A stretch of 64,000 nucleotides of DNA, from NCBI RefSeq assembly GCF_003385955.1, contig NZ_QRDW01000008.1:62001-126000 (forward strand), in the 5' to 3' direction. Origin of the DNA: Aestuariispira insulae (lineage in GTDB: Bacteria; Pseudomonadota; Alphaproteobacteria; UBA8366; Aestuariispiraceae). Below are positions 8,774 to 18,060 of the stretch, piece after piece; within the stretch, counting starts at the first letter, position 1, and each line of letters starts with the position of its first letter. Below the pieces are notes generated by a model. It was not told the origin of the DNA, searched no databases, and was given only the letters and a program-made list of their open reading frames with translations. A program made the translations under genes and the position numbers.

Positions 8774-9262
8774 ATGAAAAAAATCCAAATGATCGTGGCC
8801 GCTGTTGTCACGCTGATGAGTGTTACCGCCTTTGCCCATGATGTGAAGCTGGGCGATTTGATGATTGAAGAAGCCTGGGCGCGCGCCAGCGCCACCAAAC
8901 AGGCAAAAGCGGGCGGTGCCTATCTGACCATTCATAACAAGGGGGACGACGACAAGCTGATCCGCGCTTCCTCCGATGTTGCGAAAAAGGTGGAGCTCCA
9001 CACCCATCAGATGGTCGGTGACGGTGTCATGAAAATGACAGAGGTTGCCTTTGTACCGGTACCGTCTGGCGGTATGGCGGAACTGAAACCCGGCAGCTAT
9101 CATGTGATGTTCATGGGGCTGAAACAGCCTTTTGTTGAGGGCGAGATGTTCGATCTTACCCTGACTTTTGAAAAGGCCGGTGAAACCACCGTTCAGGTGA
9201 TGGTGAAATCCGTCGCCCATGGTGCGGAAAAAACCATGAACCACAACAGCCACGGCAGCTGA
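8774..9262 (+). CDS. Periplasmic copper chaperone PCu(A)C
   Basis: Exported 162-aa protein of the PCu(A)C family, which binds Cu(I) in the periplasm and helps deliver it to cytochrome c oxidase. A clear signal peptide (about residues 1-21, cut after TAFA) precedes the cupredoxin-like domain. The Cu(I) ligands are seen as LHTHQM, then KMTEV, then SYHVMFMGL, which fits the family's H(M)x10Mx21HxM pattern. The C-terminus adds a small His/Met-rich tail (HGAEKTMNHNSHGS) that could bind extra metal. A strong GAGAGGG ribosome site precedes the ATG at 8774. A longer frame to 8570 overlaps the upstream gene and was rejected. Confidence 0.92.
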   Translation: MKKIQMIVAAVVTLMSVTAFAHDVKLGDLMIEEAWARASATKQAKAGGAYLTIHNKGDDDKLIRASSDVAKKVELHTHQMVGDGVMKMTEVAFVPVPSGGMAELKPGSYHVMFMGLKQPFVEGEMFDLTLTFEKAGETTVQVMVKSVAHGAEKTMNHNSHGS

Positions 9263-9302
9263 TTGGCTCCGCTGTCCGGCAATCCAGGTAACAGGTGTAG
9301 AA

Positions 9303-10040
9303 ATGGCCCGTTGGAAAATTCGAGTTGAATATAATGGCGGGCCTTTCTCCGGCTGGCAGCGGCAGGATGACCGTGCCACGGTTCAAGGGGAGTTGGAGGC
9401 GGCGATCTTCCGTTTTTCCGGTGAAGAGGTTCTGGTCCAGGGCGCCGGACGAACCGATGCGGGTGTGCATGCCACTAATCAGGCGGCCCATTTCGACCTG
9501 GAGCGCGATTTTCCCGCACTCAAGATTCGCGAGGCGCTGAATGCCCATCTGCGCCAGGTGCCAATCTCGGTCCTGGAGGTCGAGGCTGTGGAAGATGATT
9601 TCAACGCGCGCTTTGATGCGCTCAGCCGGGCCTATATCTATCGCTTGCTGAACCGGCGGGCACCGCCTGCCCTGGATAAAGGGCGGGTCTGGCATGTGAA
9701 GGTGCCCCTGGATGTGGCCTTGATGGATGATGCGGCAAAGGTTCTTTTGGGCCAGCATGATTTTTCATCCTTCCGCGCGGCGGAATGCCAGGCGAAATCA
9801 CCGGTCAAGACGTTGGACCGGCTGGATGTTGTGGAGGAGGATGGTGAGATCCGTTTCCATGTGGGGGCGAAATCCTTTCTGCATCATCAGGTGCGCAATT
9901 TCGTAGGCTCGCTGAAGCTGGTCGGTGAAGGCAAATGGACCAAGGCGGACCTGAAATCAGCCCTGGAAGCCTGTGACCGTGCGGCGGGTGGCCCCACAGC
10001 CCCTGCGCAGGGCCTTTACCTCACGGAAGTGAATTACTGA
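9303..10040 (+). CDS. truA: tRNA pseudouridine(38-40) synthase
   Basis: Converts uridines 38-40 of the tRNA anticodon arm to pseudouridine; 245 aa, normal for TruA. The catalytic Asp52 is in GAGRTDAGVHA. FNARFDALSRAYIYR and HHQVRNFVGSL are the other family blocks. It starts at ATG 9303 with AGGTG just upstream and ends 6 bp from the convergent membrane-protein gene. Confidence 0.97.
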   Translation: MARWKIRVEYNGGPFSGWQRQDDRATVQGELEAAIFRFSGEEVLVQGAGRTDAGVHATNQAAHFDLERDFPALKIREALNAHLRQVPISVLEVEAVEDDFNARFDALSRAYIYRLLNRRAPPALDKGRVWHVKVPLDVALMDDAAKVLLGQHDFSSFRAAECQAKSPVKTLDRLDVVEEDGEIRFHVGAKSFLHHQVRNFVGSLKLVGEGKWTKADLKSALEACDRAAGGPTAPAQGLYLTEVNY

Positions 10041-10046
10041 CGCCCG

Positions 10047-10631
10047 TTAATGCAAGATGGCCTGTCGGGTGGCGGCAACAGTCAGCACCAGGATGACATT
10101 GCCGAGCACGATCAGGATGGCGGTTGGCACCAGTTGTTTCAGCAGGGTGGTCACAATGAAGATATGCAGACCGATTTTCCAGAAAAAGAAACCGAATAAT
10201 AAGGTTTGATACAAGTCGTGTGCAATCAGGCCTGCGGCTTCCAGCAGGATCAGCGGGGTCAGCAGTAAGTAGAACACGCCGTTGTTCCAGTTCAGCGCAC
10301 AAATATAGGGAATGAACTGTTGGCTCTGGTTCATCAGTCTGCAGATTGGTGCGATGACCACAGGCCAGATGATCCAACTGATCAGATAGATCAGGCTTTC
10401 CACCGTAACTGCCCAAAAAAGGGACCATTCGATGTCGGGTCTGTAATATTCCTGACCGAAGGTCAAACGCAGCACATGCAGGGGCAATACGAATGCAGCG
10501 CACCAGAAACTTTTCCAGAAGGCTTCTTCGGTGCGTCCGAAAGAAGCCAGGGCTTTCCGGTTGAGCCAGAGCAGCCGCCAACCGAGATAGAGCTGCCCGG
10601 CGGTTTCTGCAATGCTGGGTCTTTGGATCAT
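10047..10631 (-). CDS. Unrecognised membrane protein (about 5 helices)
   Basis: A 194-aa protein that I do not recognise. It has a short cytoplasmic N-terminus (MIQRPSIAETAGQLYLGWRL) and then about five hydrophobic segments, near residues 50-70, 75-105, 110-130, 140-160 and 165-190. A conserved-looking LNWNNGVFYLLL lies in the middle. I chose ATG 10631; a longer frame to 10763 would run back through the hairpin and into dapE. It lies downstream of dapD-dapE on the same strand, 64 bp after dapE, with a hairpin between, so it may be the last gene of that transcript at reduced level. Confidence 0.7.
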   Translation of the reverse strand: MIQRPSIAETAGQLYLGWRLLWLNRKALASFGRTEEAFWKSFWCAAFVLPLHVLRLTFGQEYYRPDIEWSLFWAVTVESLIYLISWIIWPVVIAPICRLMNQSQQFIPYICALNWNNGVFYLLLTPLILLEAAGLIAHDLYQTLLFGFFFWKIGLHIFIVTTLLKQLVPTAILIVLGNVILVLTVAATRQAILH

Positions 10632-10662
10632 AGGCCCATTGTCTCCCGGGGCCCACGGTTGT

Positions 10663-10684
10663 CCCGGTCCTTTACGGGACCGGG
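10663..10684 (-). terminator. Strong hairpin after dapE
   Basis: Perfect 8-bp stem CCCGGTCC/GGACCGGG with a 6-base loop, 12 bp downstream of the dapE stop. On the minus strand there is no T run after it; on the plus strand it is followed by TTT. It could be a weak terminator or a 3'-end-stabilising hairpin. Confidence 0.5.
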
Positions 10685-10695
10685 TTTCCTGTTGT

Positions 10696-11859
10696 TCAGG
10701 ACGGGACCTTTTCGAAATAACCTTCGATAATATTCTGATAGATTTTGGCAAGCGCTTCAACATCGCTGACGGCGACGCATTCGTTGGTCTTGTGCATGGT
10801 CTGGCCGACCAGGCCGAAATCCAGCACCGGACAATAATCTTTGATGAAGCGCGAATCCGAGGTGCCGCCGGTGGTCGAAAGTTCCGGCCGCTGGCCGGTT
10901 ACTTTTTCGCAAGCGTCGCTGACCAGATCGGACAGCAGGCCCGGCGGTGTGAGGAAACTCTCGCCCGATACCTTGATATCAAGTTCATACTGGCCACCTT
11001 CACCGATGGCGGCGTCCAGGATCTCCCGATACTGCTTTTCCAGGCTGTCGGAGGTGTGCAGGTCATTGAAACGGATGTTGAAGACTGCTTTTGCCGTCCC
11101 GGGGATAATGTTGGTGGCCGGGTTATCGATATCGATGGTGGAGATGGCCAGCGTGGACGGCTGGAAATGGTCGGACCCCTGGTCGATTTCCCAGTCCGTC
11201 AGGGCTTTCAACATGGCGACCAGACGGTGGGCGGCATTGTCTGCCAGATGCGGATAGCCGGTATGGCCCTGAACGCCGGTCACGGTAATGGTGACATTCA
11301 GGCTGCCGCGGCGGCCGATTTTGACCATTTCGCCCAAAGATTTTGGGTTGGTTGGCTCGCCGGTGACGCAAGCGTCAAGTTTTTCACCCATCTTGGTAAT
11401 AGCGGGCAACATCTTCTTGGTGCCATTGATAGAAGGGCCTTCTTCATCTCCCGTGATCAGCAGGCTGAAGCTGCCATGGGGCTGGCCTTTCTCTTCCAGA
11501 TAGGCGGAAACGGCGGCGACCCAGCTGGCGATGGCGCCTTTCATGTCCGCAGCGCCGCGGCCATAGAGCATGCCATCCTTGATCAATCCCTGGAACGGAT
11601 CGTCATTCCAGCCATCCCGGTCGCCGACCGGGACCACATCCGTATGCCCTGCAAAACAAAGATTGGGGGCACCATCCCCCAGACGGGCATAAAGGTTATC
11701 AACATCATCGGTCCCTTCTTCCTGGAAGGGCAGGCGGGTACAGGTGAAGCCCAGATCCTCCAGCACCGATTGCAAGAGGTCCAGCGCGCCGCCTTCATGG
11801 GGCGTGACGGACGGACATTGGATCAGTTGCTGGGCCAGTTTGACCGGATCGAGGGGCAT
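10696..11859 (-). CDS. dapE: Succinyl-diaminopimelate desuccinylase
   Basis: Zn-dependent hydrolase that removes succinate from N-succinyl-LL-DAP in lysine/peptidoglycan precursor synthesis, 387 aa. Metal-binding residues are visible: His72 and Asp74 ([11 protein letters not shown]), Asp105 ([10 protein letters not shown]), Glu139/140 (ITGDEEG), and the C-terminal His in [19 protein letters not shown] is also present. AGGTGA sits at the right distance before the ATG. It lies 39 bp after dapD, the enzyme two steps earlier, forming a dapD-dapE operon. Confidence 0.97.
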   Translation of the reverse strand: MPLDPVKLAQQLIQCPSVTPHEGGALDLLQSVLEDLGFTCTRLPFQEEGTDDVDNLYARLGDGAPNLCFAGHTDVVPVGDRDGWNDDPFQGLIKDGMLYGRGAADMKGAIASWVAAVSAYLEEKGQPHGSFSLLITGDEEGPSINGTKKMLPAITKMGEKLDACVTGEPTNPKSLGEMVKIGRRGSLNVTITVTGVQGHTGYPHLADNAAHRLVAMLKALTDWEIDQGSDHFQPSTLAISTIDIDNPATNIIPGTAKAVFNIRFNDLHTSDSLEKQYREILDAAIGEGGQYELDIKVSGESFLTPPGLLSDLVSDACEKVTGQRPELSTTGGTSDSRFIKDYCPVLDFGLVGQTMHKTNECVAVSDVEALAKIYQNIIEGYFEKVPS

Positions 11860-11898
11860 TTTTTCACCTATACCTTTATGAGCCTGATGCTGGGATGC

Positions 11899-12744
11899 TT
11901 AGTCGCGCAGCAGATCGTTGATGGATGTCTTGGACCGGGTTTTTTCGTCCACGCGCTTCACGATGACCGCGCAATAGAGGCTCGGTCCCGGCGTGCCGTC
12001 GGGCAGCGGCTTGCCCGGCATGGAGCCGGAAACCACGACGGAATAGGGCGGCACGCGGCCAATGAAGACCTCACCGGTGTTGCGATCGATGATCTTGGTG
12101 GACTGGCCGATGAAGACACCCATGGAAATCACGGAACCCTCGCCGACAACAACGCCTTCGACCACTTCGGAACGCGCGCCGATGAAGCAGTTGTCTTCAA
12201 TGATCACAGGACCGGCCTGCAGCGGTTCCAGCACACCGCCGATACCGACACCGCCACTAAGGTGAACATCCTTGCCGATCTGGGCACAGGACCCAACGGT
12301 CACCCAGGTATCGACCATGGTACCGCTGTCCACATAGGCGCCCAGATTGACAAAGCTTGGCATCAGGACCGCATTGGGGGCGATATAGGCGGAGTGTCGC
12401 ACGATGGAGCCCGGAACAGCCCGGAAGCCGGCCTCACGGAAATTGGCTTCACCCCAACCTTCAAACTTGCTGGGCACTTTATCCCACCAGTTGGTGTTTT
12501 CGCCCGGACCACCGGCAATCGGCTTCATGTCATTCAGGCGGAAGGACAGCAGAACGGCTTTTTTCAGCCACTGGTTCACCTGCCATTCGCCATCAATTTT
12601 CTCGGCAACGCGGGCTTTACCCGAATCCATCAGGTTAAGCGCTTCGTTGACCGCTTCACGGATTTCGCCGGTGGTGCCGTAGTTGACGGTGTCGCGGTTG
12701 TCGAAGGCCGCTTCGATGGTGGCTTGCAAATCTTGGTAGCTCAT
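11899..12744 (-). CDS. dapD: Tetrahydrodipicolinate N-succinyltransferase
   Basis: Transfers succinyl from succinyl-CoA to tetrahydrodipicolinate, committing carbon to the succinylase branch of DAP synthesis; 281 aa. The N-terminal helical domain (about 1-100) is followed by a left-handed beta-helix of hexapeptide repeats ([20 protein letters not shown] region and [14 protein letters not shown]). The C-terminal [19 protein letters not shown] block is typical of DapD. With dapE it shows that lysine and meso-DAP are made by the succinylase route. Confidence 0.97.
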   Translation of the reverse strand: MSYQDLQATIEAAFDNRDTVNYGTTGEIREAVNEALNLMDSGKARVAEKIDGEWQVNQWLKKAVLLSFRLNDMKPIAGGPGENTNWWDKVPSKFEGWGEANFREAGFRAVPGSIVRHSAYIAPNAVLMPSFVNLGAYVDSGTMVDTWVTVGSCAQIGKDVHLSGGVGIGGVLEPLQAGPVIIEDNCFIGARSEVVEGVVVGEGSVISMGVFIGQSTKIIDRNTGEVFIGRVPPYSVVVSGSMPGKPLPDGTPGPSLYCAVIVKRVDEKTRSKTSINDLLRD

Positions 12745-12864
12745 AGGCCGAACCCCTTGTTCAAATCATTTGTTTCTCACAGCGGCGGCAGAATGGTGCG
12801 CAGGGCCTTCAAGGTCAAGCTTGCAGGCGACTTCTGCTTCCCAAAAAGCGGCTGAAAGGCTGGT

Positions 12865-13137
12865 TCAGGCGCTGTTTTGCGCCGACCAGTCGAACAGGAC
12901 CAGCTTGATCAACCGGAAGAGCAGGAACAGCGCGAGCAGATTCAAAAATCCGACCACGTGGCTGAGGCCTCCTCCGGCCAGTGGCGTGATCACGTCGGTG
13001 TTGATGAAAATGCCGGTTTGGCAGGCAGGCGTCGCCAGATTTTTTTTCCCAGAAGCCGTTTGAGAATAGTTTGAAAGCGACTGCGTGTCACCATGCCTAT
13101 GGCGGTGTTGAACACAAAAATGCTGTTTTGTTCTCAT
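12865..13137 (-). CDS. Doubtful small ORF with one hydrophobic segment
   Basis: A 90-aa frame upstream of dapD on the same strand. The first 50 residues look non-coding in composition. The C-terminal part (HVVGFLNLLALFLLFRLIKL) could be one membrane helix with a short basic tail. There is no good ribosome site and opposing frames also lack stops here. Listed only because nothing else fills the gap. Confidence 0.2.
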   Translation of the reverse strand: MRTKQHFCVQHRHRHGDTQSLSNYSQTASGKKNLATPACQTGIFINTDVITPLAGGGLSHVVGFLNLLALFLLFRLIKLVLFDWSAQNSA

Positions 13138-13144
13138 TTTGTTT
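13130..13144 (+). promoter_or_regulatory. Degenerate second LexA-like half-site pair
   Basis: GTTC-N7-GTTT, one base off the alphaproteobacterial SOS consensus, 24 bp upstream of the perfect box. It could aid cooperative LexA binding or be chance. Confidence 0.3.
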
Positions 13145-13145
13145 G

Positions 13146-13174
13146 TTGACGATGTTCCAATTCTGTTCTAGCGT
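13146..13174 (+). promoter_or_regulatory. Promoter with embedded LexA (SOS) box GTTC-N7-GTTC
   Basis: A -35 element TTGACG (13146-13151) and weak -10 TAGCGT (13169-13174) are 17 bases apart. The spacer (13154-13168) contains a perfect direct repeat GTTC-CAATTCT-GTTC, which is the LexA operator consensus of alphaproteobacteria (GTTC-N7-GTTC). A repressor bound there would block RNA polymerase directly. It is 30 bp upstream of the start codon of the 123-aa gene. Confidence 0.7.
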
Positions 13175-13203
13175 TCCTTCATTGAGAACAGAGGGGAAAC
13201 AAA

Positions 13204-13575
13204 ATGACCGCGTCCGCCTATACTGTACCTGTTTCGACCAATGCTGTATCGGCCAATCCGGTGCACGAGATCTCGCGTTTTCTGCATGATATGGAATATT
13301 TCGCGGAGCAGACGAAGCCGAATACCTGGCAGTTGCGCACCATGAAGGAAGAACTGCTGGTTGAGATTGAGGGGTTGCGCGCTGCGGCCGCTCCGGACCG
13401 GCTGAAATGGGCCCTTATGCGGTTTGAATCCTATCTCTGTGCGATGCAGCCCCAGGATGCGGATCTTTTGGAACTGCAAAAGCGGTTGCGCGGTCACAGT
13501 TTCAAGATGCGTATGGGCATGCAGAAACGGGTGCCGGTGAAACGGGGGGCTGTCCGGCGGCTGTTTGCCGCCTGA
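13204..13575 (+). CDS. Unrecognised 123-aa protein, probably SOS-controlled
   Basis: I do not recognise this small soluble protein. It has no signal peptide or membrane segment. The middle (HEISRFLHDMEYFAEQTKPN to MRFESYLCAMQPQD) looks mostly helical. The C-terminus is strongly basic with Met/Arg (FKMRMGMQKRVPVKRGAVRR), suggesting nucleic-acid binding. A strong GAGGGG ribosome site precedes ATG 13204. The clearest clue is upstream: a consensus LexA box lies inside its promoter, so I infer DNA-damage induction. Possible roles include cell-division arrest or DNA-repair accessory function, but nothing in the sequence selects one. Confidence 0.8.
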   Translation: MTASAYTVPVSTNAVSANPVHEISRFLHDMEYFAEQTKPNTWQLRTMKEELLVEIEGLRAAAAPDRLKWALMRFESYLCAMQPQDADLLELQKRLRGHSFKMRMGMQKRVPVKRGAVRRLFAA

Positions 13576-13621
13576 CCGGATCAAATTATGGCCGGAATAA
13601 TTGAATGGCGTCCCATCAGTT

Positions 13622-13647
13622 CCTATCTCTCTAAAATAAGTGATAGG
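13622..13647 (+). terminator. Inverted repeat between the SOS-type gene and the VOC gene
   Basis: CCTATC (13622-13627) and GATAGG (13642-13647) with a 14-base loop lie 26 bp before the VOC start. There is no T run, so this could be an operator or a weak hairpin rather than a true terminator. Confidence 0.25.
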
Positions 13648-13672
13648 TTCTGACTGGTTCCGGGGGGTAGGA

Positions 13673-14059
13673 ATGCAACGCGTATTTTCGAATATTCTGG
13701 CCAACGATGTTGACCGCACGGCGTCCTTTTATGAGGCTCTGCTTGGCATGCGGCGTCATTTCAATTCAGGCTGGTTCGTGATTTTGACCCATGACGGGAT
13801 GCCGGGATTGGAATATGGCATCTTGAAACGGGATAGTGACATTGTGCCACCGGACGTTCGTGAGGCTCCGCAGGGCGTGATTATCACCTTTGTGGTGGAG
13901 GATTGCGACCTTGTGCATCAGATCGCCCAGGAAATGAAAGCGGACATCATCCAGCCGCCTACCGATATGCCCTATGGCCAACGCCGTATGCTGTTGCGTG
14001 ATCCGGAAGGCGCGGTGCTTGATATCAGCGCGCCAACCGCGGCGGTAACGGTCGTATGA
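13673..14059 (+). CDS. VOC (glyoxalase/bleomycin-resistance fold) protein
   Basis: A 128-aa single-domain VOC-superfamily protein. It begins VFSNILANDVDRTASFYEAL, the classic first beta-alpha unit, has YGILKRDS in the middle and ends GQRRMLLRDPEGAVLDI, the typical C-terminal Glu/Asp strand. The family includes metal-dependent dioxygenases, lyases and drug-binding proteins, and the substrate cannot be assigned. A purine-rich GGGGGGTAGGA sits just before ATG 13673; upstream in-frame codons were rejected for lack of a ribosome site. It converges on coaA with a 27-bp gap. Confidence 0.85.
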   Translation: MQRVFSNILANDVDRTASFYEALLGMRRHFNSGWFVILTHDGMPGLEYGILKRDSDIVPPDVREAPQGVIITFVVEDCDLVHQIAQEMKADIIQPPTDMPYGQRRMLLRDPEGAVLDISAPTAAVTVV

Positions 14060-14086
14060 CGTTTGGTGCCAGCATGGGCTTGGCCG

Positions 14087-15034
14087 TCATAGTTTCCGCA
14101 GGAAAATCTCGTCAATCATATGATCGGCCCCCTTATGCAGGATCAGCCGCGCCCGCTCCCGGGTGGGCTGGATATTTTCATGGAGGTTTTTCAGGTTGAT
14201 TTCGTGCCAGATCCTGGTCGCGGTTTTCACGGCCTCTTCTTCTGATAAGCTCGCGTAGTTGCGGAAATAGGATCGGGGGTCGGTGAAGGCGGTTTTGCGT
14301 AATTCCAGAAAACGTTGGATATACCATTCCTCCACCAAGGCTTCATCGGCATCCAGATAGATGGAAAAATCAAAATAGTCCGAGATGAAGACATGGGGCT
14401 CGCCGGCGCGCAGCCGTCCAGTCTGCAGGACATTGAGGCCTTCGACAATCAGGATATCCGGCTGATCCACTTCCAGCCACTGATCGGGCACCACATCATA
14501 GACCAGATGGGAATAGACCGGGGAGCGCACCTGGCGGCGGCCGCTTTTGATATCGCTCAAGAAAGCTAGCAGGGCCGCGCGGTCATAGCTTTCCGGAAAG
14601 CCCTTGCGGTTCATGATTCCCTGCTGCACCAGCTTGGCATTGGGATGAAGGAAACCGTCGGTGGTGATCAGATCCACCTTGGGATGGCCGGGCCAGCGGG
14701 CCAATAGCGTTTGCAGGATCCTGGCGGTGGTGCTTTTGCCCACAGCGACACTGCCTGCAAGGCCGATGATAAACGGGATCTTAGCGCCATTACCGCCCAG
14801 GAAAGATGATTCCTCGCGGTTCAGCCCCTGCACGGCGCCGACATATAGGCTCAGCAGCCTGGACAGCGGCAGATAGATCTCTTCCACTTCCCGCATCGAG
14901 GCTTTCTCGTTATAGCCTTGAAGCTCTTCCAGCTCCCTTGCGGTCAGCGGTGCCGTTTTATCCTGGCTGAGCGCGCTCCATTCCTTGACCGAAAACCGTC
15001 GGTAGGGGGAATAGACTTCCTTGGATAGGGCCAT
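14087..15034 (-). CDS. coaA: Pantothenate kinase, type I
   Basis: Phosphorylates pantothenate, the first and usually rate-limiting step of coenzyme A synthesis; 315 aa, the usual size. P-loop [15 protein letters not shown] lies around residues 95-109. The TTDGFLHPN and IVEGLNVLQ blocks and the C-terminal [20 protein letters not shown] are typical of bacterial CoaA, which is feedback-inhibited by CoA. ATG 15034 has AGAAGG upstream; the upstream TTG at 15049 was rejected. It is downstream of secA, separated by a terminator. Confidence 0.96.
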   Translation of the reverse strand: MALSKEVYSPYRRFSVKEWSALSQDKTAPLTARELEELQGYNEKASMREVEEIYLPLSRLLSLYVGAVQGLNREESSFLGGNGAKIPFIIGLAGSVAVGKSTTARILQTLLARWPGHPKVDLITTDGFLHPNAKLVQQGIMNRKGFPESYDRAALLAFLSDIKSGRRQVRSPVYSHLVYDVVPDQWLEVDQPDILIVEGLNVLQTGRLRAGEPHVFISDYFDFSIYLDADEALVEEWYIQRFLELRKTAFTDPRSYFRNYASLSEEEAVKTATRIWHEINLKNLHENIQPTRERARLILHKGADHMIDEIFLRKL

Positions 15035-15052
15035 GGCGCCTTCTCTCAAAAG

Positions 15053-15085
15053 AAACGGGCGATCTGTAATCCAAACCGCCCGTTT
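15053..15085 (-). terminator. Terminator after secA
   Basis: A 9-bp stem (AAACGGGCG/CGCCCGTTT, 15053-15061 and 15077-15085) with a 15-base loop lies 26 bp past the secA stop. On the minus strand it is followed by CTTTT. Confidence 0.65.
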
Positions 15086-15111
15086 AATTTATCCTGCTCT
15101 GTCGGGCGGTA

Positions 15112-17784
15112 TTAGACGCGTCCGTGGCAATGCTTGTATTTCTTTCCGGATCCGCACGGGCATGCCGCGTTGCGCGCAACTTTGCCCCAAGTTTCCGGAT
15201 TATCAGGGTCAATTTCCTGTGGCGTGCCGCCGGCCGCAGCACTTGCGGAAAGCGGCATGGCCGCTTCGGGGGCCTGCTGGCGTGGCTGTTCCTGTTCGGG
15301 CTGGCCGATCTGCAACTCCACATGGCTGAGAACCTGGGTCACCTGGCTGCGCAGGTTATTCAGCAGATGATCGAAAAGGTTGAAGGCCTCCCGTTTATAT
15401 TCGTTCAGCGGATCCCGCTGGGCATAAGCCCGCAGCCCGATGCCCTGGCGCAATTGGTCCAGATGCAAAAGATGTTCTTTCCAGGAATGATCCAGGATCT
15501 GTAAAACAAGCTGTTTTTCCAGGCTGCGCATGACTTCAGGCCCGTAATTGGCACCCTTTTCCGCCATCATCTTATCTGCGGCGCTGGCAATACGCTCACG
15601 GATTTCCTCATTGGCGATGCCTTCTTCCTTGGCCCATTCATCGACGGGCAGGTCCAGGCTGAAAGTGCGGTTGACCGCTTCGCGCAGACCGGGGAGGTCC
15701 CATTGATCCGGCAGGGCATTGGGCGGCATATGTTCGTCAACGACGGTTTGAACCACATCCTGGCGCATGTCCTGGATGGTGTCATGGACATCGTCGGCCC
15801 GCATCATTTCCTTGCGCTGTTCAAAGATGACCTTGCGCTGATCATTCATCACATCGTCAAATTTCAGCAGCTGTTTCCGGATTTCAAAGTTCCTGGCCTC
15901 GACTTTGGTCTGGGCCTTTTCGAGCGCTTTGTTCACCCAGGGATGAATGATGGCTTCGCCTTCTTCCAGACCCAGCTTCTGCAACATGCCATCCATGCGC
16001 TCTGACCCGAAAATGCGCATCAGGTCATCTTGCAGGCTGACGTAAAACTTGGACGCACCCGGATCGCCCTGACGCCCGGCACGGCCGCGCAGCTGGTTAT
16101 CGATCCGGCGGGATTCATGGCGTTCGGTGCCGATGATGTAAAGCCCGCCAGCCGCCATAACCTTCTCACGTTCTGCGGCAATCTCGGCTTTGACTTCTTC
16201 GGTTTTTTTCGTGCGGGCGTCTGCGTCCTCGATGCCCTCCAATTCCTTGATCAGGCGCATTTCAAGGTTGCCGCCCAGCTGGATATCGGTGCCGCGGCCT
16301 GCCATGTTGGTGGCAAGGGTGATCGCGCCGGTGAGGCCCGCATCGGCAATGATGAAGGCTTCGCGCTCATGCTGTCTGGCATTCAGGACCTCATGCTTGA
16401 GGCCGGCCTTTTTCAGCTTGGCAGAAAGCTCTTCAGAACGTTCAATCGAGGCGGTGCCGACCAGGACCGGCTGGCCTTTTTCATGGCAATCCTTGATCTG
16501 CGCGATGACAGCGTTATCCCGTTCGTTGCTGGTACGGTAAACTTCATCATCATAATCTTTTCGGGCAAGTTCCCGGTTGGGCGGAATATCCACCACGCGC
16601 AGACTATAAATCTCCTCAAATTCACCGGCTTCTGTCATGGCCGTACCGGTCATACCGGCCAGCTTCGGATACATGCGGAAGTAATTCTGGAAGGTGATCG
16701 AGGCCAGAGTCTGGTTCTCACGCTGGATCTCGACACGCTCCTTTGCTTCCAGGGCCTGATGCAGGCCCTCGGAAAAGCGGCGGCCTTCCATTTTTCGGCC
16801 GGTGAACTCGTCAATGATCACTACTTTGTTGTTTTCGACGATGTAATCCACATCGCGGGTAAACAATTTGTGGGCGCGCAGAGCCGAGTTGATGTGATGC
16901 ACTACCGAGATGTTTTCGGTGTCATACAGGCTGCCGCCATTCAAAAGCTCGGTTTTCTCATTCAGCAGCTGTTCGATATGTTCCGTGCCCTCCTCGGTGA
17001 AGGTGACGGATTTCGCCTTTTCGTCGACTTCGTAATCCTCTTCCACCAGATCGGGGATCAGGGCATCGATGGCGATATACATTTCAGATGAGTCTTCCGC
17101 CGGGCCGGAAATAATCAGCGGCGTCCTGGCCTCATCGATCAGGATACTGTCTACCTCGTCGACAATGGCGAAATTGAATTCACGCTGGACCATCTGATCG
17201 ATCGAAAGCTTCAGATTATCGCGCAGATAATCGAAACCAAACTCGTTGTTGGTGCCGTAGGTGATGTCACAGGCATAGGCATGCTGGCGCATCGGGTCCG
17301 GCAGGTTGGGGACAATCACGCCCACCGACAGGCCCAGATAATTATACAGCTTGCCCATCCATTCGGCATCGCGGCTGGCCAGGTAATCGTTCACCGTGAC
17401 CACATGGGCCCCTTTGCCCGAGAGTGCGTTCAAATAGACCGGCAGGGTGGCGACCAGGGTTTTACCCTCACCAGTGCGCATTTCTGAGATCATGCCTTGA
17501 TGCAGCACCATGCCGCCAACCAGCTGGACATCGAAATGGCGCATCCCCAAGGCCCGTTTCGAGGCTTCCCGAACCACGGCGAAAGCCTCTTCGAGGATCT
17601 GCTCCTCGGTTTCGCCGGCTTTCAGCCTTTCGCGAAATTCTGTGGTTTTCGCCTTCAGCGCCTCTTCACTAAGCGCCTCCAGTTCCGGTTCCATCGCGTT
17701 GATGCGATCAACCTTTTTCTGGAGATTTTTGACAATACGGTCGTTGGCCGAGCCAAACACGGCTTTCAGCAATCCGCCAATCAT
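15112..17784 (-). CDS. secA: Preprotein translocase ATPase
   Basis: Motor of the Sec pathway, pushing unfolded preproteins through SecYEG; 890 aa. It starts [16 protein letters not shown] (ATG 17784, with GAGG upstream; the longer frame to 17862 adds a non-conserved leader). Walker [18 protein letters not shown], Walker B region [17 protein letters not shown], the preprotein-binding domain, helicase motif [14 protein letters not shown] and [13 protein letters not shown] all appear in order. The C-terminal zinc finger [16 protein letters not shown], which contacts SecB, is intact. It is preceded by a 276-bp gap and followed by a terminator, so it is monocistronic. Confidence 0.98.
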   Translation of the reverse strand: MIGGLLKAVFGSANDRIVKNLQKKVDRINAMEPELEALSEEALKAKTTEFRERLKAGETEEQILEEAFAVVREASKRALGMRHFDVQLVGGMVLHQGMISEMRTGEGKTLVATLPVYLNALSGKGAHVVTVNDYLASRDAEWMGKLYNYLGLSVGVIVPNLPDPMRQHAYACDITYGTNNEFGFDYLRDNLKLSIDQMVQREFNFAIVDEVDSILIDEARTPLIISGPAEDSSEMYIAIDALIPDLVEEDYEVDEKAKSVTFTEEGTEHIEQLLNEKTELLNGGSLYDTENISVVHHINSALRAHKLFTRDVDYIVENNKVVIIDEFTGRKMEGRRFSEGLHQALEAKERVEIQRENQTLASITFQNYFRMYPKLAGMTGTAMTEAGEFEEIYSLRVVDIPPNRELARKDYDDEVYRTSNERDNAVIAQIKDCHEKGQPVLVGTASIERSEELSAKLKKAGLKHEVLNARQHEREAFIIADAGLTGAITLATNMAGRGTDIQLGGNLEMRLIKELEGIEDADARTKKTEEVKAEIAAEREKVMAAGGLYIIGTERHESRRIDNQLRGRAGRQGDPGASKFYVSLQDDLMRIFGSERMDGMLQKLGLEEGEAIIHPWVNKALEKAQTKVEARNFEIRKQLLKFDDVMNDQRKVIFEQRKEMMRADDVHDTIQDMRQDVVQTVVDEHMPPNALPDQWDLPGLREAVNRTFSLDLPVDEWAKEEGIANEEIRERIASAADKMMAEKGANYGPEVMRSLEKQLVLQILDHSWKEHLLHLDQLRQGIGLRAYAQRDPLNEYKREAFNLFDHLLNNLRSQVTQVLSHVELQIGQPEQEQPRQQAPEAAMPLSASAAAGGTPQEIDPDNPETWGKVARNAACPCGSGKKYKHCHGRV

Positions 17785-17975
17785 GAAAAAGCCTCGAATA
17801 CAGTGCAGTAAATAAATGAATAAAGTTCTTCTAGAATTCTGAGATAAGCGCCGGATGGGCATGTGTCAACGTAAACGGGGTGACATTAAGGGAATAACCC
17901 GAAACTAATCCCCGATAAGATCAGTTTTCCGAAAAATGAGGGTTTTTGGACCGTATTCCGGAAATCCCGTTATTG

Positions 17976-17984
17976 TGGTATGAT
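17976..17984 (+). promoter_or_regulatory. Possible extended -10 promoter element
   Basis: TGG-TATGAT fits an extended -10 (TGnTATAAT) about 75 bp before the unrecognised gene starting at 18061. No convincing -35 is at the matching distance, which is acceptable for this class. Confidence 0.35.
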
Positions 17985-18060
17985 CGTGTTTCAGTATCGC
18001 GGCAGAATGCCGCTGTTTCCGACTATTTTCTATCCATCATGGCACCAGAAGGAGGCAGTC

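Larger units (their letters stand above)
12745..13203. other. 459-bp gap between dapD and the SOS-type gene
   Basis: The left part must hold the dapD promoter (minus strand). The right end holds the promoter and LexA box of the next gene. The middle has one doubtful small ORF on the minus strand, listed separately. No RNA gene or repeat is visible. Confidence 0.6.

Noticed and set aside
10612-12855. Long plus-strand ORF of 747 aa across dapE and dapD
   Set aside because: It is exactly antisense to two clearly conserved genes; its translation is low in hydrophobic order and matches no family. Codon bias of the minus strand removes stops from the opposite frame.
13204-13575. SOS-type gene as an imuA or sulA homologue
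   Set aside because: Too short for ImuA and without FtsZ-inhibitor or membrane features that I can recognise, so no name was given.
13646-13661. Second LexA-like repeat before the VOC gene
   Set aside because: GTTC-TGACTG-GTTC has a 6-base spacer, not the 7 required by the alphaproteobacterial consensus.
16030-17091. 353-aa plus-strand ORF inside secA
   Set aside because: Antisense frame of secA with no family resemblance; the same applies to the long plus-strand frames opposite lon-like, hisS, ptsP and prfA (20760-21893, 27063-28310, 32073-33341, 24575-25885).
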